Below are positions 34,487 through 42,589 of a stretch of DNA of 43,909 nt, piece after piece; position 1 is the stretch's first letter, and each line of letters begins with the position of its first letter. Origin of the DNA: Planctomycetia bacterium (GTDB lineage: Bacteria; Planctomycetota; Planctomycetia; Pirellulales; Thermoguttaceae); contig JAUNBF010000005.1 of NCBI GenBank assembly GCA_030527185.1, positions 1 through 43,909 of the forward strand, given 5' to 3'. The notes under the pieces are model-generated. The model saw nothing but the letters and a program-made list of their open reading frames with translations. It made no database searches and had not been told where the DNA came from. Both the position numbers and the translations under genes were made by a program.

Positions 34487-34671
34487 AGCCCCTACCTCCG
34501 GGAGGGGTGGACTGCGCAGCAGGCCGGGGTGGGATGGTGGAAGTGCTGTAAGACGTTCTACTATAGGGGATTACACCATTGAAGAAAAACCAATGGAACA
34601 TTTCCAGACCATTCAATCCCGCCCACCCCGTCCGCCTGTCGGCTGCCACCCCTCCCAAAGGGAGGGGCTTG
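34487..34671. repeat. Inverted-repeat (MITE-like) element, copy 2
   Basis: The left arm (34487-34534) starts AAGCCCCTACCTCCGGGAGG and ends GGGGTGGG. The right arm (34623-34671) is its inverted copy, starting (reverse strand) AAGCCCCTCCCTTTGGGAGG and ending GGGGTGGG. Each arm itself begins with a small palindrome. The centre of about 88 bases is not coding. The arms are related to those at 32569-32715, which makes a dispersed family. Confidence 0.6.
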
Positions 34672-34739
34672 AAAATTGCGGCGGCCTTCGAATTGCCACT
34701 CTACATTGGGTTTCCCCCTGCAATTTATTTCATTTATGA

Positions 34740-34745
34740 TATAAT
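34740..34745 (+). promoter_or_regulatory. TATAAT -10 box of the XRE gene
   Basis: A perfect TATAAT ends six bases before ATG 34752, so transcription should start at or next to the A of the ATG. No good -35 box is present at normal spacing. This is the layout of a leaderless message. Confidence 0.5.
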
Positions 34746-34751
34746 ACTGTC

Positions 34752-35078
34752 ATGTCATACGAAATTGAATTTATCAACGACCTGATGGACATGAGGAAAA
34801 CCATGACGACATTTAGGGAATATTTTGCAAAAAAGATGGATGACCCCGATTTTCGGAAAGGGGTGGAGGAACTGGAGCCGGAGTACACGCTGGTGCGGCA
34901 ACTCATTCAGGCTCGCAAAGAGTTGAACCTGACGCAACAGGACCTGGCGGAACGGGTTGGGACAAAGCAGGGAAATATTTCGCGTCTCGAAAGGGGAAAC
35001 GCGAATCCGTCACTCCTGTTTCTGAAAAAAATTGCCAATATCCTGGGACGAAAATTAACCATTACGCTTGAAAAATAA
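34752..35078 (+). CDS. XRE-family helix-turn-helix regulator (antitoxin-like)
   Basis: A 108-residue DNA-binding protein. The C-terminal 60 residues are a Cro/C1-type HTH: LVRQLIQARKELNLTQQDLA, then ERVGTKQGNISRLERG and NPSLLFLKKIANILG. The N-terminal 45 residues (FREYFAKKMDDPDFRKGVEE) are typical of HigA/RelB-like antitoxins whose toxin gene usually lies directly upstream. Here the upstream DNA is an inverted-repeat element and no toxin gene is present, so it is solitary. ATG 34752 would be translated from a leaderless message; the alternative is ATG 34803, which has AGGA five bases upstream and trims 17 residues. It is convergent with pyrK. Confidence 0.88.
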   Translation: MSYEIEFINDLMDMRKTMTTFREYFAKKMDDPDFRKGVEELEPEYTLVRQLIQARKELNLTQQDLAERVGTKQGNISRLERGNANPSLLFLKKIANILGRKLTITLEK

Positions 35079-35101
35079 ACGGAGAAGGGACGATCGACCC
35101 C

Positions 35102-35929
35102 TCAATCCCAAACTAGCTGGGAAGCGTCGAAAACAGGGCCTTCCGTACAGGTGCGGCAATAGTCCCAACCCTCCGGCGTGGCGGCTTTTTGTTTCGTGAC
35201 GCAGCCAAAACAAATCCCCATCCCACAAGCCATCGGCGTTTCCAGCGAAACGTGGCAGGGAACCTGTCGCTCGGCCGTCATCTCCGCCACTCGCCGCAAC
35301 ATCGGAAACGGGCCGCAGGCATACACATGCGACGTTGCCCGCAAACAACCTGCCAGCAAATCCGTCACCAAACCACGATGTCCCAGACTGCCATCCTCCG
35401 TGGCCAACTCCATTTTCAGCCGATTCCCATAATCTTCGGAAAGTTGCTTGAAATCTTCCTCGCACGCCATCCACTCTTCCGAACGATGACCCATGAGCAA
35501 CGTTACTTTCTGCTCCGGCGAACGCTCCAGAAAACGAATCGCCAACATCCTCATCGGCGTTTGACCAATCCCGCCAGCCACCAGAATCGGCTCCTCCCCT
35601 TCCTCACCCTCCGGGAAACCATTTCCCAACGGCCCCCAAATTTCCAGCTTCATCCCCCGCTCCTGCCGGGACAACAGTTCCGTACCATGCCCCACCACCG
35701 CGTAAACAATGTCCACGCACTCCCCTTCCACCGCATAAATTGCCAGTGGCCGCCCCAGAAGCGGTGCCCGACAACCCGGTATCCGCAGCATGACAAACTG
35801 CCCTGCCTTCGCTAACTTCGCAACTTCTGGAGCTTTCAGACGCATGATCCACGTTTTCTTCGCAATCGAAAGAGTGGCTGAAATCGTGACGGTTCCGTGA
35901 TATATTTTCATGATGATTGTTCCATCCAT
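35102..35929 (-). CDS. pyrK: Dihydroorotate dehydrogenase electron-transfer subunit PyrK
   Basis: A flavoprotein of about 275 residues that passes electrons from dihydroorotate dehydrogenase B to NAD. An FAD-binding barrel (RPLAIYAVEG) is followed by the NAD-binding part with ILVAGGIGQTPMRMLA and HVYACGPFPMLRRVA. The C-terminal [2Fe-2S] site is CGMGICFGC followed after 14 residues by a fourth Cys, the PyrK spacing. No pyrD lies in the window. The start was set at ATG 35929, which has GGAGG seven bases upstream; the GTG at 35947 lies upstream of that site. Upstream, at 35989-36140, is one copy of the structured repeat, which would fall in its 5' region. Confidence 0.9.
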   Translation of the reverse strand: MDGTIIMKIYHGTVTISATLSIAKKTWIMRLKAPEVAKLAKAGQFVMLRIPGCRAPLLGRPLAIYAVEGECVDIVYAVVGHGTELLSRQERGMKLEIWGPLGNGFPEGEEGEEPILVAGGIGQTPMRMLAIRFLERSPEQKVTLLMGHRSEEWMACEEDFKQLSEDYGNRLKMELATEDGSLGHRGLVTDLLAGCLRATSHVYACGPFPMLRRVAEMTAERQVPCHVSLETPMACGMGICFGCVTKQKAATPEGWDYCRTCTEGPVFDASQLVWD

Positions 35930-35988
35930 TCTATTACCTCCCAACACAGTGGTTAGGAGGTTTATACGCTATTAAAATAATCTCTCGG

Positions 35989-36140
35989 CCAGGTGCTGCG
36001 CCCCTCACGGCAAGCCGAGAGTGGCTTTCCCATCAAGACTTCCACCGCCGTGGAGAGGAAACCTTTCTATAGAAAGAGTTATCCTCTCCAGACCTCTCTT
36101 TCCAAAGATTTTTGTCCGCGGCTGCGCCGCTATTATTTAA
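35989..36140 (-). repeat. Structured intergenic repeat, copy A (upstream of pyrK)
   Basis: About 152 bases, of which 106 (36033-36138) are identical to copy B at 40341-40493. On the minus strand, the direction of both neighbouring genes, it contains GCGGC-GCA-GCCGC, then GGAGAGGA paired with TCCTCTCC around an inner CTTTCTATAGAAAG palindrome, then a diverged end that still folds as CTC-CGGC/GCCG-GAG. No coding frame runs through it. Confidence 0.85.
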
Positions 36141-36153
36141 GCCGCTTCGCGGT

Positions 36154-38055
36154 TTATCTTTTTATTTTCTGAACAACCAACACCGATTCCAACCCTTTCA
36201 GATGAATTTCCACCCCATCTTCCCCAACCTTCCGTTTTTCCCGTCGTCCGTCGGCAGGATACAGCAACTCACATTCCCCGACCTGAATATCCGTCCATTT
36301 TCCCGAATATTCCTCATTGGAAATGTTGCACAACATTTGAATCCGCCATCCGTCCCGCTCGAAATCGCCCCGAACGATGTTTCGACACGCAGGCAAAAGC
36401 GTTTCCCGTTGTGGAATCTCTCCCTCGTAAACCTTCCCGCCCGCCTGACGCCATTTCTCCAATGCCGCCAGGGCTTCCGGTGCCAAAACCGCTCCCGCAG
36501 GCAGAACTACCGCGTTCACATGACAGGGATGGCCTTTCGGAAAAGCGAGTGCGGTGGCGAAGTCGTCATCGCCTGCCGTGTAAAATCCCTGCTGTGACCG
36601 TAAAAGTGCTTCCCCAAGCTGATTCCAGGAATTTTGCAACTGCTGGAGTTTTTCCGACATATCCTGTAACGTCGGCCTCTTCGCAATGGGAAGATACTCT
36701 TCCTGCATTTGCCGAATCGGATAGTACAGAAGCACCTCCCGTCGTATCGCCGCGTCCCGAACCAGAGCATTCGCCCGCCCGACAAACTGACAGTATTGCC
36801 GATAATCTTCCACCGATTGTCGGCTCGGATTGTAATATAATGTGAATTCCGTCACGCCCAGTGCCAAATGCCACGCGGCCGTCGCGTTCATCCACGCTAC
36901 CGAAACTTCCTGCGGCGGCTCGGCCATACGCTGGCTGTGGTCACTCACTTCCGTGAAAACCCGTCGGTCGCCGTTCAAAATCGCCGCCGACGCGGGGAAA
37001 ATCGTCGATTTCCAGCCCGCTTTGAAAACACTCTCCGGCCATGAGGAGAGATAATCCAGCCCCGGAATGTCCATCTCCTTCAAAACCTTCAACTTGTCGC
37101 CATCAAGCGGCACATGGTGCAACAACGATTCCTCCCAAAGCGTATGCCCCGAAGAGGCTTTCCCGTACCGCTCGCACCACTGGCGAACCGGCGTGTAGAA
37201 ACCGTCGCAACATCGTTGAGCCACCATCTGCCAGAACTGACGACGTACCTTTTTATCCGCCTCCGAATCTCCCTCAAAAAGACTTTTCCGAACGGCCAAC
37301 AAATCTTCGCCATACCTCTGCCGATAGATCTCCGGGAAGTCGTCCTCCCAAACCACCATCGGCAAATTCGGCTTGTCGGGATGGATTGCGTCCACCTTCA
37401 GTACCCGCTCGCGGATCTTTTGCGGAAGTTGCCCCGTATTCAAGGCATTGGTGGATGGCTCGTCCGTAAAAAATGCCTCGACCCAATCGAACAGTTCCTC
37501 CCCCAAATGCTGGCGGTAGGCGTCGTGCGTAATTCGCAGAAAAATCTCGGAAACGCGAGGATTGACCAGGCTGGGATACCGCATTACCTTGGCATAATTG
37601 TTCGACGCGTGGGTATATTCAAAACAGTCCCGGACGGTGAACGGTTCCGGTTGCGTCGGATCGTAAACCAGTTCCTTCGCCTCCAACGCCGGATTTTCCT
37701 TCAAAACCAACCCTCCCGCCTGGGGACTGGGGTAACCATCCTCATCGTAAATCCAGACACGCAACCCCTTGGTCTTGGCCTGCCGAACGGTTTCGACCAA
37801 ATCCTGCCACTGCTTCCCACCCGTCAGGTAGTTTTGCCGGGGAACATTCGTCACAATCCCCCCCAGCCCCAATTCCCGAAGCGACTCCATCCCCTCGGCA
37901 ATCGTCGGCTTACCTCGGTAGAAATTTCCATGAATAATCTGGAGCGGACGTGTCGCGGCAGGTGGATTCTCCCAATCCGTCACCCATTTTTCCGGCATTT
38001 GCGCATTGGCCGGGACCGCCAGACTGGTTATCAAACAACATAGAAATGTTCTCAT
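36154..38055 (-). CDS. Secreted glycoside hydrolase, GH106-like
   Basis: A 633-residue protein with a signal peptide ending PANAQ. The core begins MESLRELGLGGIVTNVPRQN, then GLRVWIYDEDGYPSPQAGGL, which is the signature of the rhamnosidase-type (GH106) and related TIM-barrel hydrolases, and AFFTDEPSTN, whose Glu is a candidate acid/base. It is shorter than full GH106 enzymes and ends with a beta domain of about 80 residues (WRIQMLCNISNEEYSG). The substrate may be rhamnose-containing or another plant- or algal-type glycan; this is inference. ATG 38055 has AAGGAG seven bases upstream and lies two bases past the stop of the esterase gene, so the two are cotranscribed and translationally coupled. 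Copy A of the structured repeat starts 14 bases past its stop. Confidence 0.8.
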   Translation of the reverse strand: MRTFLCCLITSLAVPANAQMPEKWVTDWENPPAATRPLQIIHGNFYRGKPTIAEGMESLRELGLGGIVTNVPRQNYLTGGKQWQDLVETVRQAKTKGLRVWIYDEDGYPSPQAGGLVLKENPALEAKELVYDPTQPEPFTVRDCFEYTHASNNYAKVMRYPSLVNPRVSEIFLRITHDAYRQHLGEELFDWVEAFFTDEPSTNALNTGQLPQKIRERVLKVDAIHPDKPNLPMVVWEDDFPEIYRQRYGEDLLAVRKSLFEGDSEADKKVRRQFWQMVAQRCCDGFYTPVRQWCERYGKASSGHTLWEESLLHHVPLDGDKLKVLKEMDIPGLDYLSSWPESVFKAGWKSTIFPASAAILNGDRRVFTEVSDHSQRMAEPPQEVSVAWMNATAAWHLALGVTEFTLYYNPSRQSVEDYRQYCQFVGRANALVRDAAIRREVLLYYPIRQMQEEYLPIAKRPTLQDMSEKLQQLQNSWNQLGEALLRSQQGFYTAGDDDFATALAFPKGHPCHVNAVVLPAGAVLAPEALAALEKWRQAGGKVYEGEIPQRETLLPACRNIVRGDFERDGWRIQMLCNISNEEYSGKWTDIQVGECELLYPADGRREKRKVGEDGVEIHLKGLESVLVVQKIKR

Positions 38056-38057
38056 GG

Positions 38058-39446
38058 TTAAACTCCTTTGAAAATCAAGGCTTTCAATTCATCCAACGTC
38101 TGGATTCCCTTTTTCGGATAATTCACTCGATTCGGACCGAAATAGAGCATTGTTTCCATCGGTTCCACGGTCGCTTTCGTTTCGTCGCACTGCGTCATGT
38201 CGAGGCCGAGATGTTTTGCCATAAAGGGATACATGGCTTGGCGTTTGCTTTCTCCATAATTGTGCGGCTCGTCGAAATACGCAAACTCCACATTTTCCTC
38301 CGCGCCATAAAGACGATATATCTTCTGGAGATACGGGAACTCCACCTCCGGCACGTTCTTCGTCCAGTCCTGCGTCACCGCAATGACCTTCATCGGACGC
38401 GGTGCCGCCATGGCCGCAATTTCCGCGTTGCACGTCCCGCCATGCAGGATATGGAACGGAATGCCACTCTCGCACGGACAACCTCCAAAAAAGTGGCTCG
38501 AAACCATCACGACAGGAACCGAAACGGTAATCCGTGGATCGACCGCCGTGCCGAGAAACGTCTGCGTTCCACCCCCGGAAGCTCCGGTAATGCCGATTCG
38601 CGTCGCGTCCACATTCGGAAGCGTCGTGAGCCAGTCCAGCGACCGAATCGTGTGAAGCGTCTGCATCGTCCCGGAAATCGGGTCGGCATGACATTCCCGT
38701 CCCAACGGCGATTCCTCCGCACGCCAGGCAAACATGCTATACGTAAAAACGACCGCTCCCATCCGCGCTAAAACGGCGGCACGAATCTGCTGGTCGTCGC
38801 CAAAACGCCCCCATTTCCCATGCCCGTGCGGACAGAGTACCAGTGGAAATTTCCCTTCTTGCAAAGGTTCGTAAAGATTCCCGTTGACGAAATACCCCGG
38901 CAGGATTTCCAACGCCACATTCCGCACGGAATAACCGTCGTGAAGCCGTTTTTCCGAGACGTTCGGCACCAGAAGCGGTTGGGGAATCGGGGCGAGATGG
39001 AGTTTTTCCAAAATCGTGGTTTTCAACGTGTTTTTCCGACTTTCCCACAATTCCCGCGTGCCATATTGCCGCAAAAGCCGCTCCAGATGAGCCTTTCCCT
39101 CCGCTTCCGGCCGGACGTAGTACCACGGCTCAAAAATTTTCCACGTCTTCTCGTCCACCTGCTCAAAACTCAAATCCAGCGGTGCCAGCATATACGCCAA
39201 CCGTCGCACCGGATCGTTCCAAAACTTCCACGGAGCCATGACCACTTTTTTCTCCAGATAGGGCTCCACATTTTTCGCATACGTAACGCGAATCTCCAAA
39301 TCTTTTTCCGTTTCCTGAATCAACTCTCGCAGGGTGAGGGAATACTGCTCCTTATTGTTGAGGAAATTCTGGTACGACTTATCCTGTCCCTGGGCAAAAG
39401 ATGCCGTCAACAGAATGCCAAAAGCAAGAAAATGGGGAAATTTCAT
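38058..39446 (-). CDS. Secreted acetylxylan-esterase-like hydrolase with STN-like N-terminus
   Basis: A 462-residue exported protein (MKFPHFLAFGILLTASFAQG). Residues about 34-106 (YSLTLRELIQETEKDLEIRV ... FEQVDEKTWKIFE) resemble the STN domain found at the N-terminus of secretins and TonB receptors. From about 185 it is an alpha/beta hydrolase of the acetylxylan-esterase/dienelactone-hydrolase kind: LVLCPHGHGKWG, GITGASGGGTQTF with nucleophile Ser290, APRPMKVIAVTQDWT, and DEPHNYGESKRQ with catalytic His395. The enzyme probably removes acetyl groups from polysaccharides. ATG 39446 is chosen because GAGG lies upstream and the signal peptide then begins at once. It pairs with the GH106-like gene immediately downstream. 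Confidence 0.85.
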   Translation of the reverse strand: MKFPHFLAFGILLTASFAQGQDKSYQNFLNNKEQYSLTLRELIQETEKDLEIRVTYAKNVEPYLEKKVVMAPWKFWNDPVRRLAYMLAPLDLSFEQVDEKTWKIFEPWYYVRPEAEGKAHLERLLRQYGTRELWESRKNTLKTTILEKLHLAPIPQPLLVPNVSEKRLHDGYSVRNVALEILPGYFVNGNLYEPLQEGKFPLVLCPHGHGKWGRFGDDQQIRAAVLARMGAVVFTYSMFAWRAEESPLGRECHADPISGTMQTLHTIRSLDWLTTLPNVDATRIGITGASGGGTQTFLGTAVDPRITVSVPVVMVSSHFFGGCPCESGIPFHILHGGTCNAEIAAMAAPRPMKVIAVTQDWTKNVPEVEFPYLQKIYRLYGAEENVEFAYFDEPHNYGESKRQAMYPFMAKHLGLDMTQCDETKATVEPMETMLYFGPNRVNYPKKGIQTLDELKALIFKGV

Positions 39447-39707
39447 GGCGGGACCTCGAAATACGTTGAAAACCTCAGAAACGGCAAAAATTATCCTGAA
39501 TCTTTGCACCATAACGTGATTATAACGCCGCCGCAATCCAAAGTCAAGGGACGTAAAAAAGATTCCCCTTTTCGACGTTCCTTTCCTTTTTACTCCCCCC
39601 CGCCAATGCTATGTTAAATCGATAATATCAATTGATCTTTCAGGAGGAAATTTCCCCCACTGCCAACTTCTGGAAAGTGTATGTGGAAAAGGAATTTCAG
39701 AAATGCC

Positions 39708-40298
39708 TCACCTGGCAACCTGGCTTTCCCACGCGGAAATTTTGTCCTCGTGCTGAAGCGTCAGGGCAATGTCGTCCAGGGCTTCCAAAAGACAATGTTT
39801 GCGGAACGCGTCGACTTCAAACGGCCAGTCCAGACCATACGCATCGGTCAGACGCTGGTTTTCCAAATCAACGGTCAGCTGGTATCCTTCCCAACGCGCG
39901 GTTCGCTGGAAGAGTTCGTCGACTTGCTCTTCGCTCAAAACGATCGGCAACATCCCGTTTTTAAACGAGTTGTTGAAGAAAATATCCGCAAAACTGGGGG
40001 CTATCAGCACTTTGAAACCGTAATCGGCCAGTCCCCACGGAGCATGTTCACGACTGGAGCCGGAACCAAAATTCCGCCGGGCAAGCAGGATCGTTCCACC
40101 TCGGTATTGCGGCTGATTCAGTTCAAAATCGGGATTTTCCGAGCCATCTTCCAGAAAACGCCAGTCGTAAAAGACAAATTGCCCAAATCCGCTCCGTTCA
40201 ATCCGCTTCAGGAACTGTTTCGGCATGATCTGATCCGTGTCGACATTGGAACGATCCATCGGAACGACCGTTCCCGTAAATGTTACAAATTTTTCCAT
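39708..40298 (-). CDS. leuD: 3-isopropylmalate dehydratase small subunit LeuD
   Basis: A 196-residue swivel subunit that with LeuC isomerises 2- to 3-isopropylmalate in leucine synthesis. Signatures are [40 protein letters not shown] and [20 protein letters not shown]. Length is standard. ATG 40298 has AGGAGA seven bases upstream; extending the frame upstream would run into the structured repeat. It is separated from leuC by 186 bases, of which 150 are copy B of the repeat, so the message of this operon must carry it. Confidence 0.96.
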   Translation of the reverse strand: MEKFVTFTGTVVPMDRSNVDTDQIMPKQFLKRIERSGFGQFVFYDWRFLEDGSENPDFELNQPQYRGGTILLARRNFGSGSSREHAPWGLADYGFKVLIAPSFADIFFNNSFKNGMLPIVLSEEQVDELFQRTARWEGYQLTVDLENQRLTDAYGLDWPFEVDAFRKHCLLEALDDIALTLQHEDKISAWESQVAR

Positions 40299-40340
40299 AA
40301 TTTTTCTCCTGTTGACTCCGTTGGAAAGCGGTTTATCGCA

Positions 40341-40493
40341 CCAGGTGTAGCGCGGCTTGCGGCAAGCCGATAGCCGCTTTCCCGTCAAGACTTCCACCGC
40401 CGTGGAGAGGAAACCTTTCTATAGAAAGAGTTATCCTCTCCAGACCTCTCTTTCCAAAGATTTTTGTCCGCGGCTGCGCCGCTATTATTTTAA
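40341..40493 (-). repeat. Structured intergenic repeat, copy B (between leuC and leuD)
   Basis: About 153 bases with the same 106-base core as copy A. Its diverged end, read on the minus strand, forms GCGGCT/AGCCGC over an inner CGGC/GCCG stem, while copy A keeps the inner stem and replaces the outer pairs. The last two codons and stop of leuC lie inside its first bases. Confidence 0.85.
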
Positions 40494-41900
40494 GTTTCCA
40501 GCATCCACAAACTTTCCCGCACACGCCGCAGCCGCTGCCATGGCTGGAGAAACGAGGTGCGTTCGGCCACCTTTGCCCTGACGACCCTCGAAATTCCGGT
40601 TGCTGGTGGAGGCACTACGCTGTCCCGGCTCCAGACGGTCGGGATTCATCGCCAGGCACATGCTGCACCCCGCTTCCCGCCATTGAAAACCGGCTTCGAG
40701 AAAGATTTTGTCGAGTCCTTCCGCTTCGGCCTGTTGTTTGACGAGTCCCGTTCCCGGCACGACAAGAGCCGTCACGCCCGGTGCCACTTTTTTCCCGCGA
40801 GCCACTTCCGCCGCCGCCCGTAAATCTTCGATTCGTCCGTTCGTGCAGGAGCCAATGAAAACGACATCGACGGGAATCTCGGTGATTTTTTCGCCACCCT
40901 GAAAACCCATGTAAGCCAACGCGGCCTCACACGATTTCCGCTCTGTTTCGTCGGCAAAATCTTCCGGTCGTGGCACAGTTCCTGTCACGGCAACCACCTG
41001 TCCGGGATTCGTTCCCCACGTCACTTGCGGCTGAACGTCGGCAGCGTCGAACTCTTCCACGCGGTCGAAAATGGCTCCCTCATCGGTGACAAACGTTTTC
41101 CAGGCCTCCACCGCCGCCTCAAAATCCTCCCCTTTCGGAGCGTACGGACGCCCTTTCAGGTAGGCGAACGTCTTTTCATCCGGTGCCACCATCCCGGCTC
41201 GTGCCCCCATTTCAATCGACATGTTGCACAGCGTCATGCGTCCTTCCATGCTCAAGTCCCGAATCGCTTCCCCGGTATATTCCACGCAGTAACCGGTTCC
41301 TCCTTGTACCGTCAATTTGCCGATGATATAGAGGATCAGGTCTTTTGCCGTCACGCCGGGAGCCAACTTGCCGCGAACGTCGATTTTCATCGTTTTCGGC
41401 TTGTACTGCAAGAGTGTTTGCGTTGCCAGGACATGTTCCACTTCGCTGGTACCAATGCCGAAAGCCAACGCACCAAACGCACCGTGGGTGGCGGTGTGAC
41501 TGTCGCCGCAGACGATCGTCATTCCCGGCTGCGTCAGTCCCTGCTCCGGTCCCATGACATGGCAAACGCCTTGCCGAGGGTCGTGGAGGTCGAAATAGGT
41601 GACGCCGAATTCCTCCGCGTTTTTCCGAAGCGTATCGATTTGAATCCGGGCAATTTCGTCCGTAATCGGCAGGGAACGATCGGTCGTCGGAACGTTGTGA
41701 TCCGCCACGGCAAACGTTTTGTTGGGTCGTCGGACTTTTCGGGAAGCGAGCCGCAGTCCTTCAAATGCCTGAGCGCTGGTAATTTCATGTACCAGTTGCA
41801 AGTCAATATATAATATCGTCTGTTTTCCAGTCTCTTCATGGACAATGTGACGATTCCAGATTTTCTCAAACATCGTTTGAGGTGTCTTTGTGGAACTCAT
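40485..41900 (-). CDS. leuC: 3-isopropylmalate dehydratase large subunit LeuC
   Basis: A 471-residue aconitase-family enzyme. The iron-sulfur cluster ligands are the Cys of FIGSCTNGR and the two of [11 protein letters not shown]. Other signatures are [38 protein letters not shown] and [17 protein letters not shown] ([20 protein letters not shown]). Length and motif order are normal. The start at 41900 follows AGAGG, and a promoter is seen at 41956-41983. Its C-terminal codons (Leu-Lys-stop) come from the repeat copy B, which suggests the element inserted at or just before the original stop. leuD follows; leuA and leuB are not nearby. Confidence 0.96.
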   Translation of the reverse strand: MSSTKTPQTMFEKIWNRHIVHEETGKQTILYIDLQLVHEITSAQAFEGLRLASRKVRRPNKTFAVADHNVPTTDRSLPITDEIARIQIDTLRKNAEEFGVTYFDLHDPRQGVCHVMGPEQGLTQPGMTIVCGDSHTATHGAFGALAFGIGTSEVEHVLATQTLLQYKPKTMKIDVRGKLAPGVTAKDLILYIIGKLTVQGGTGYCVEYTGEAIRDLSMEGRMTLCNMSIEMGARAGMVAPDEKTFAYLKGRPYAPKGEDFEAAVEAWKTFVTDEGAIFDRVEEFDAADVQPQVTWGTNPGQVVAVTGTVPRPEDFADETERKSCEAALAYMGFQGGEKITEIPVDVVFIGSCTNGRIEDLRAAAEVARGKKVAPGVTALVVPGTGLVKQQAEAEGLDKIFLEAGFQWREAGCSMCLAMNPDRLEPGQRSASTSNRNFEGRQGKGGRTHLVSPAMAAAAACAGKFVDAGNLK

Positions 41901-41955
41901 AAAAAGACCTCTGCCTTCTCTGATAATAACGTAAATTTTTAAGAAACGTCCCCTT

Positions 41956-41983
41956 ATTTTAACGTTTATACAATTTTTTACAA
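41956..41983 (-). promoter_or_regulatory. Probable promoter of leuCD
   Basis: On the minus strand TTGTAA (41978-41983), a 16-base spacer and TAAAAT (41956-41961). The leader to ATG 41900 would be about 50 bases, too short for a T-box or a leader-peptide attenuator, and none was seen. Confidence 0.5.
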
Positions 41984-42019
41984 GGGAGCGGAGGCACTGG
42001 AAAAAATTTCCATTTGAGG

Positions 42020-42025
42020 TATACT
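42020..42025 (+). promoter_or_regulatory. Possible -10 box of the ATP synthase operon
   Basis: TATACT, preceded by only a weak -35 candidate (CTGGAA at 41997-42002). Transcription would begin near 42032, at the foot of the first leader hairpin. Confidence 0.35.
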
Positions 42026-42030
42026 GGAAT

Positions 42031-42049
42031 CCAGGTAGAAACTACCTGG
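42031..42049 (+). other. Hairpin in the atp leader
   Basis: CCAGGTAG and CTACCTGG form a perfect eight-base stem closed by AAA. It lies at the predicted 5' end of the message, where such a hairpin could protect it from decay. Confidence 0.5.
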
Positions 42050-42051
42050 TT

Positions 42052-42141
42052 AAATTGATAATTGATAATCATGGGTGTTTATACCGTATTTTCATGGGGG
42101 CGTGTTATGTTAATAGAGCGCTAACTATCAATTATCAATTT
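42052..42141. repeat. 16-base inverted repeat in the atp leader
   Basis: AAATTGATAATTGATA (42052-42067) and TATCAATTATCAATTT (42126-42141) are perfect complements separated by 58 bases. The arms could form a long stem in the RNA or mark the ends of a small decayed insertion. Each arm is itself two copies of ATTGAT-like units. Confidence 0.6.
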
Positions 42142-42153
42142 GTCGATTTGTCG

Positions 42154-42570
42154 ATGTTTTGGAAGATAACGTTTTTTTCGTTGGCAATGGCGGCGGGTTG
42201 GGGGGTGATTTTTCCCGCAACGTGGCAGTTCTGGAATCAGGACGCGGCGGTGGGGGGAAGTTGGACGGCATTGGCTTGTTGGGCTGGTGGAATCAGTTCA
42301 CTGTTGGTGGTTCGGAAGATGGAAATCTTCCCCTCGGAGTTGGTTCGTGCCCAGGGAAAGCTCTTTGCAACGCTCCCACGGATGATAATTCCGATAATTT
42401 TTTTACTTTTTTCGATAAATTTTTATAGGGACCCCATAGACAGGGATTTTCTATTGGGTATAATATACTCATATTTCGTGTATTATCCACTGTTACTCAT
42501 CACGCAGACAGTTTTGTTCCTGCCGGGGGCGACAGAGGATACGAGAGAAGAAAAAGTCCGGGAAAAGTAA
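42154..42570 (+). CDS. Small membrane protein upstream of atpB (AtpI/AtpR-like position)
   Basis: About 138 residues with four hydrophobic segments: ITFFSLAMAAGWGVIFPATW, WTALACWAGGISSLLVV, MIIPIIFLLFSINFY and LLGIIYSYFVYYPLLLITQ. It ends in a charged tail. Its place directly before atpB matches AtpI or AtpR, small proteins that help assemble the c-ring or import Mg, but the sequence does not carry a motif I recognise, so the name is withheld. ATG 42154 has no ribosome site; the open frame extends upstream through the inverted repeat, which is why the longer version was not taken. The gene ends 19 bases before atpB. Confidence 0.7.
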   Translation: MFWKITFFSLAMAAGWGVIFPATWQFWNQDAAVGGSWTALACWAGGISSLLVVRKMEIFPSELVRAQGKLFATLPRMIIPIIFLLFSINFYRDPIDRDFLLGIIYSYFVYYPLLLITQTVLFLPGATEDTREEKVREK

Positions 42571-42589
42571 ATACTCGCAGGAATTACGT

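Larger units (their letters stand above)
34288..34751. other. Gene-free region with an inverted-repeat element
   Basis: No protein gene is supported. It contains the element at 34487-34671 and, at its right end, the TATAAT box of the XRE gene. Bases 34340-34480 hold further C- and G-rich short inverted stretches of no clear meaning. Confidence 0.5.

Noticed and set aside
36066..36085. TTTCTATAGAAA palindrome as a transposon end
   Set aside because: It is the inner stem of the structured repeat; no transposase and no target duplication were seen.
41901..42019. T-box or leader-peptide attenuator before leuC
   Set aside because: The leader is only about 50 bases and has no run of Leu codons and no specifier-like structure.
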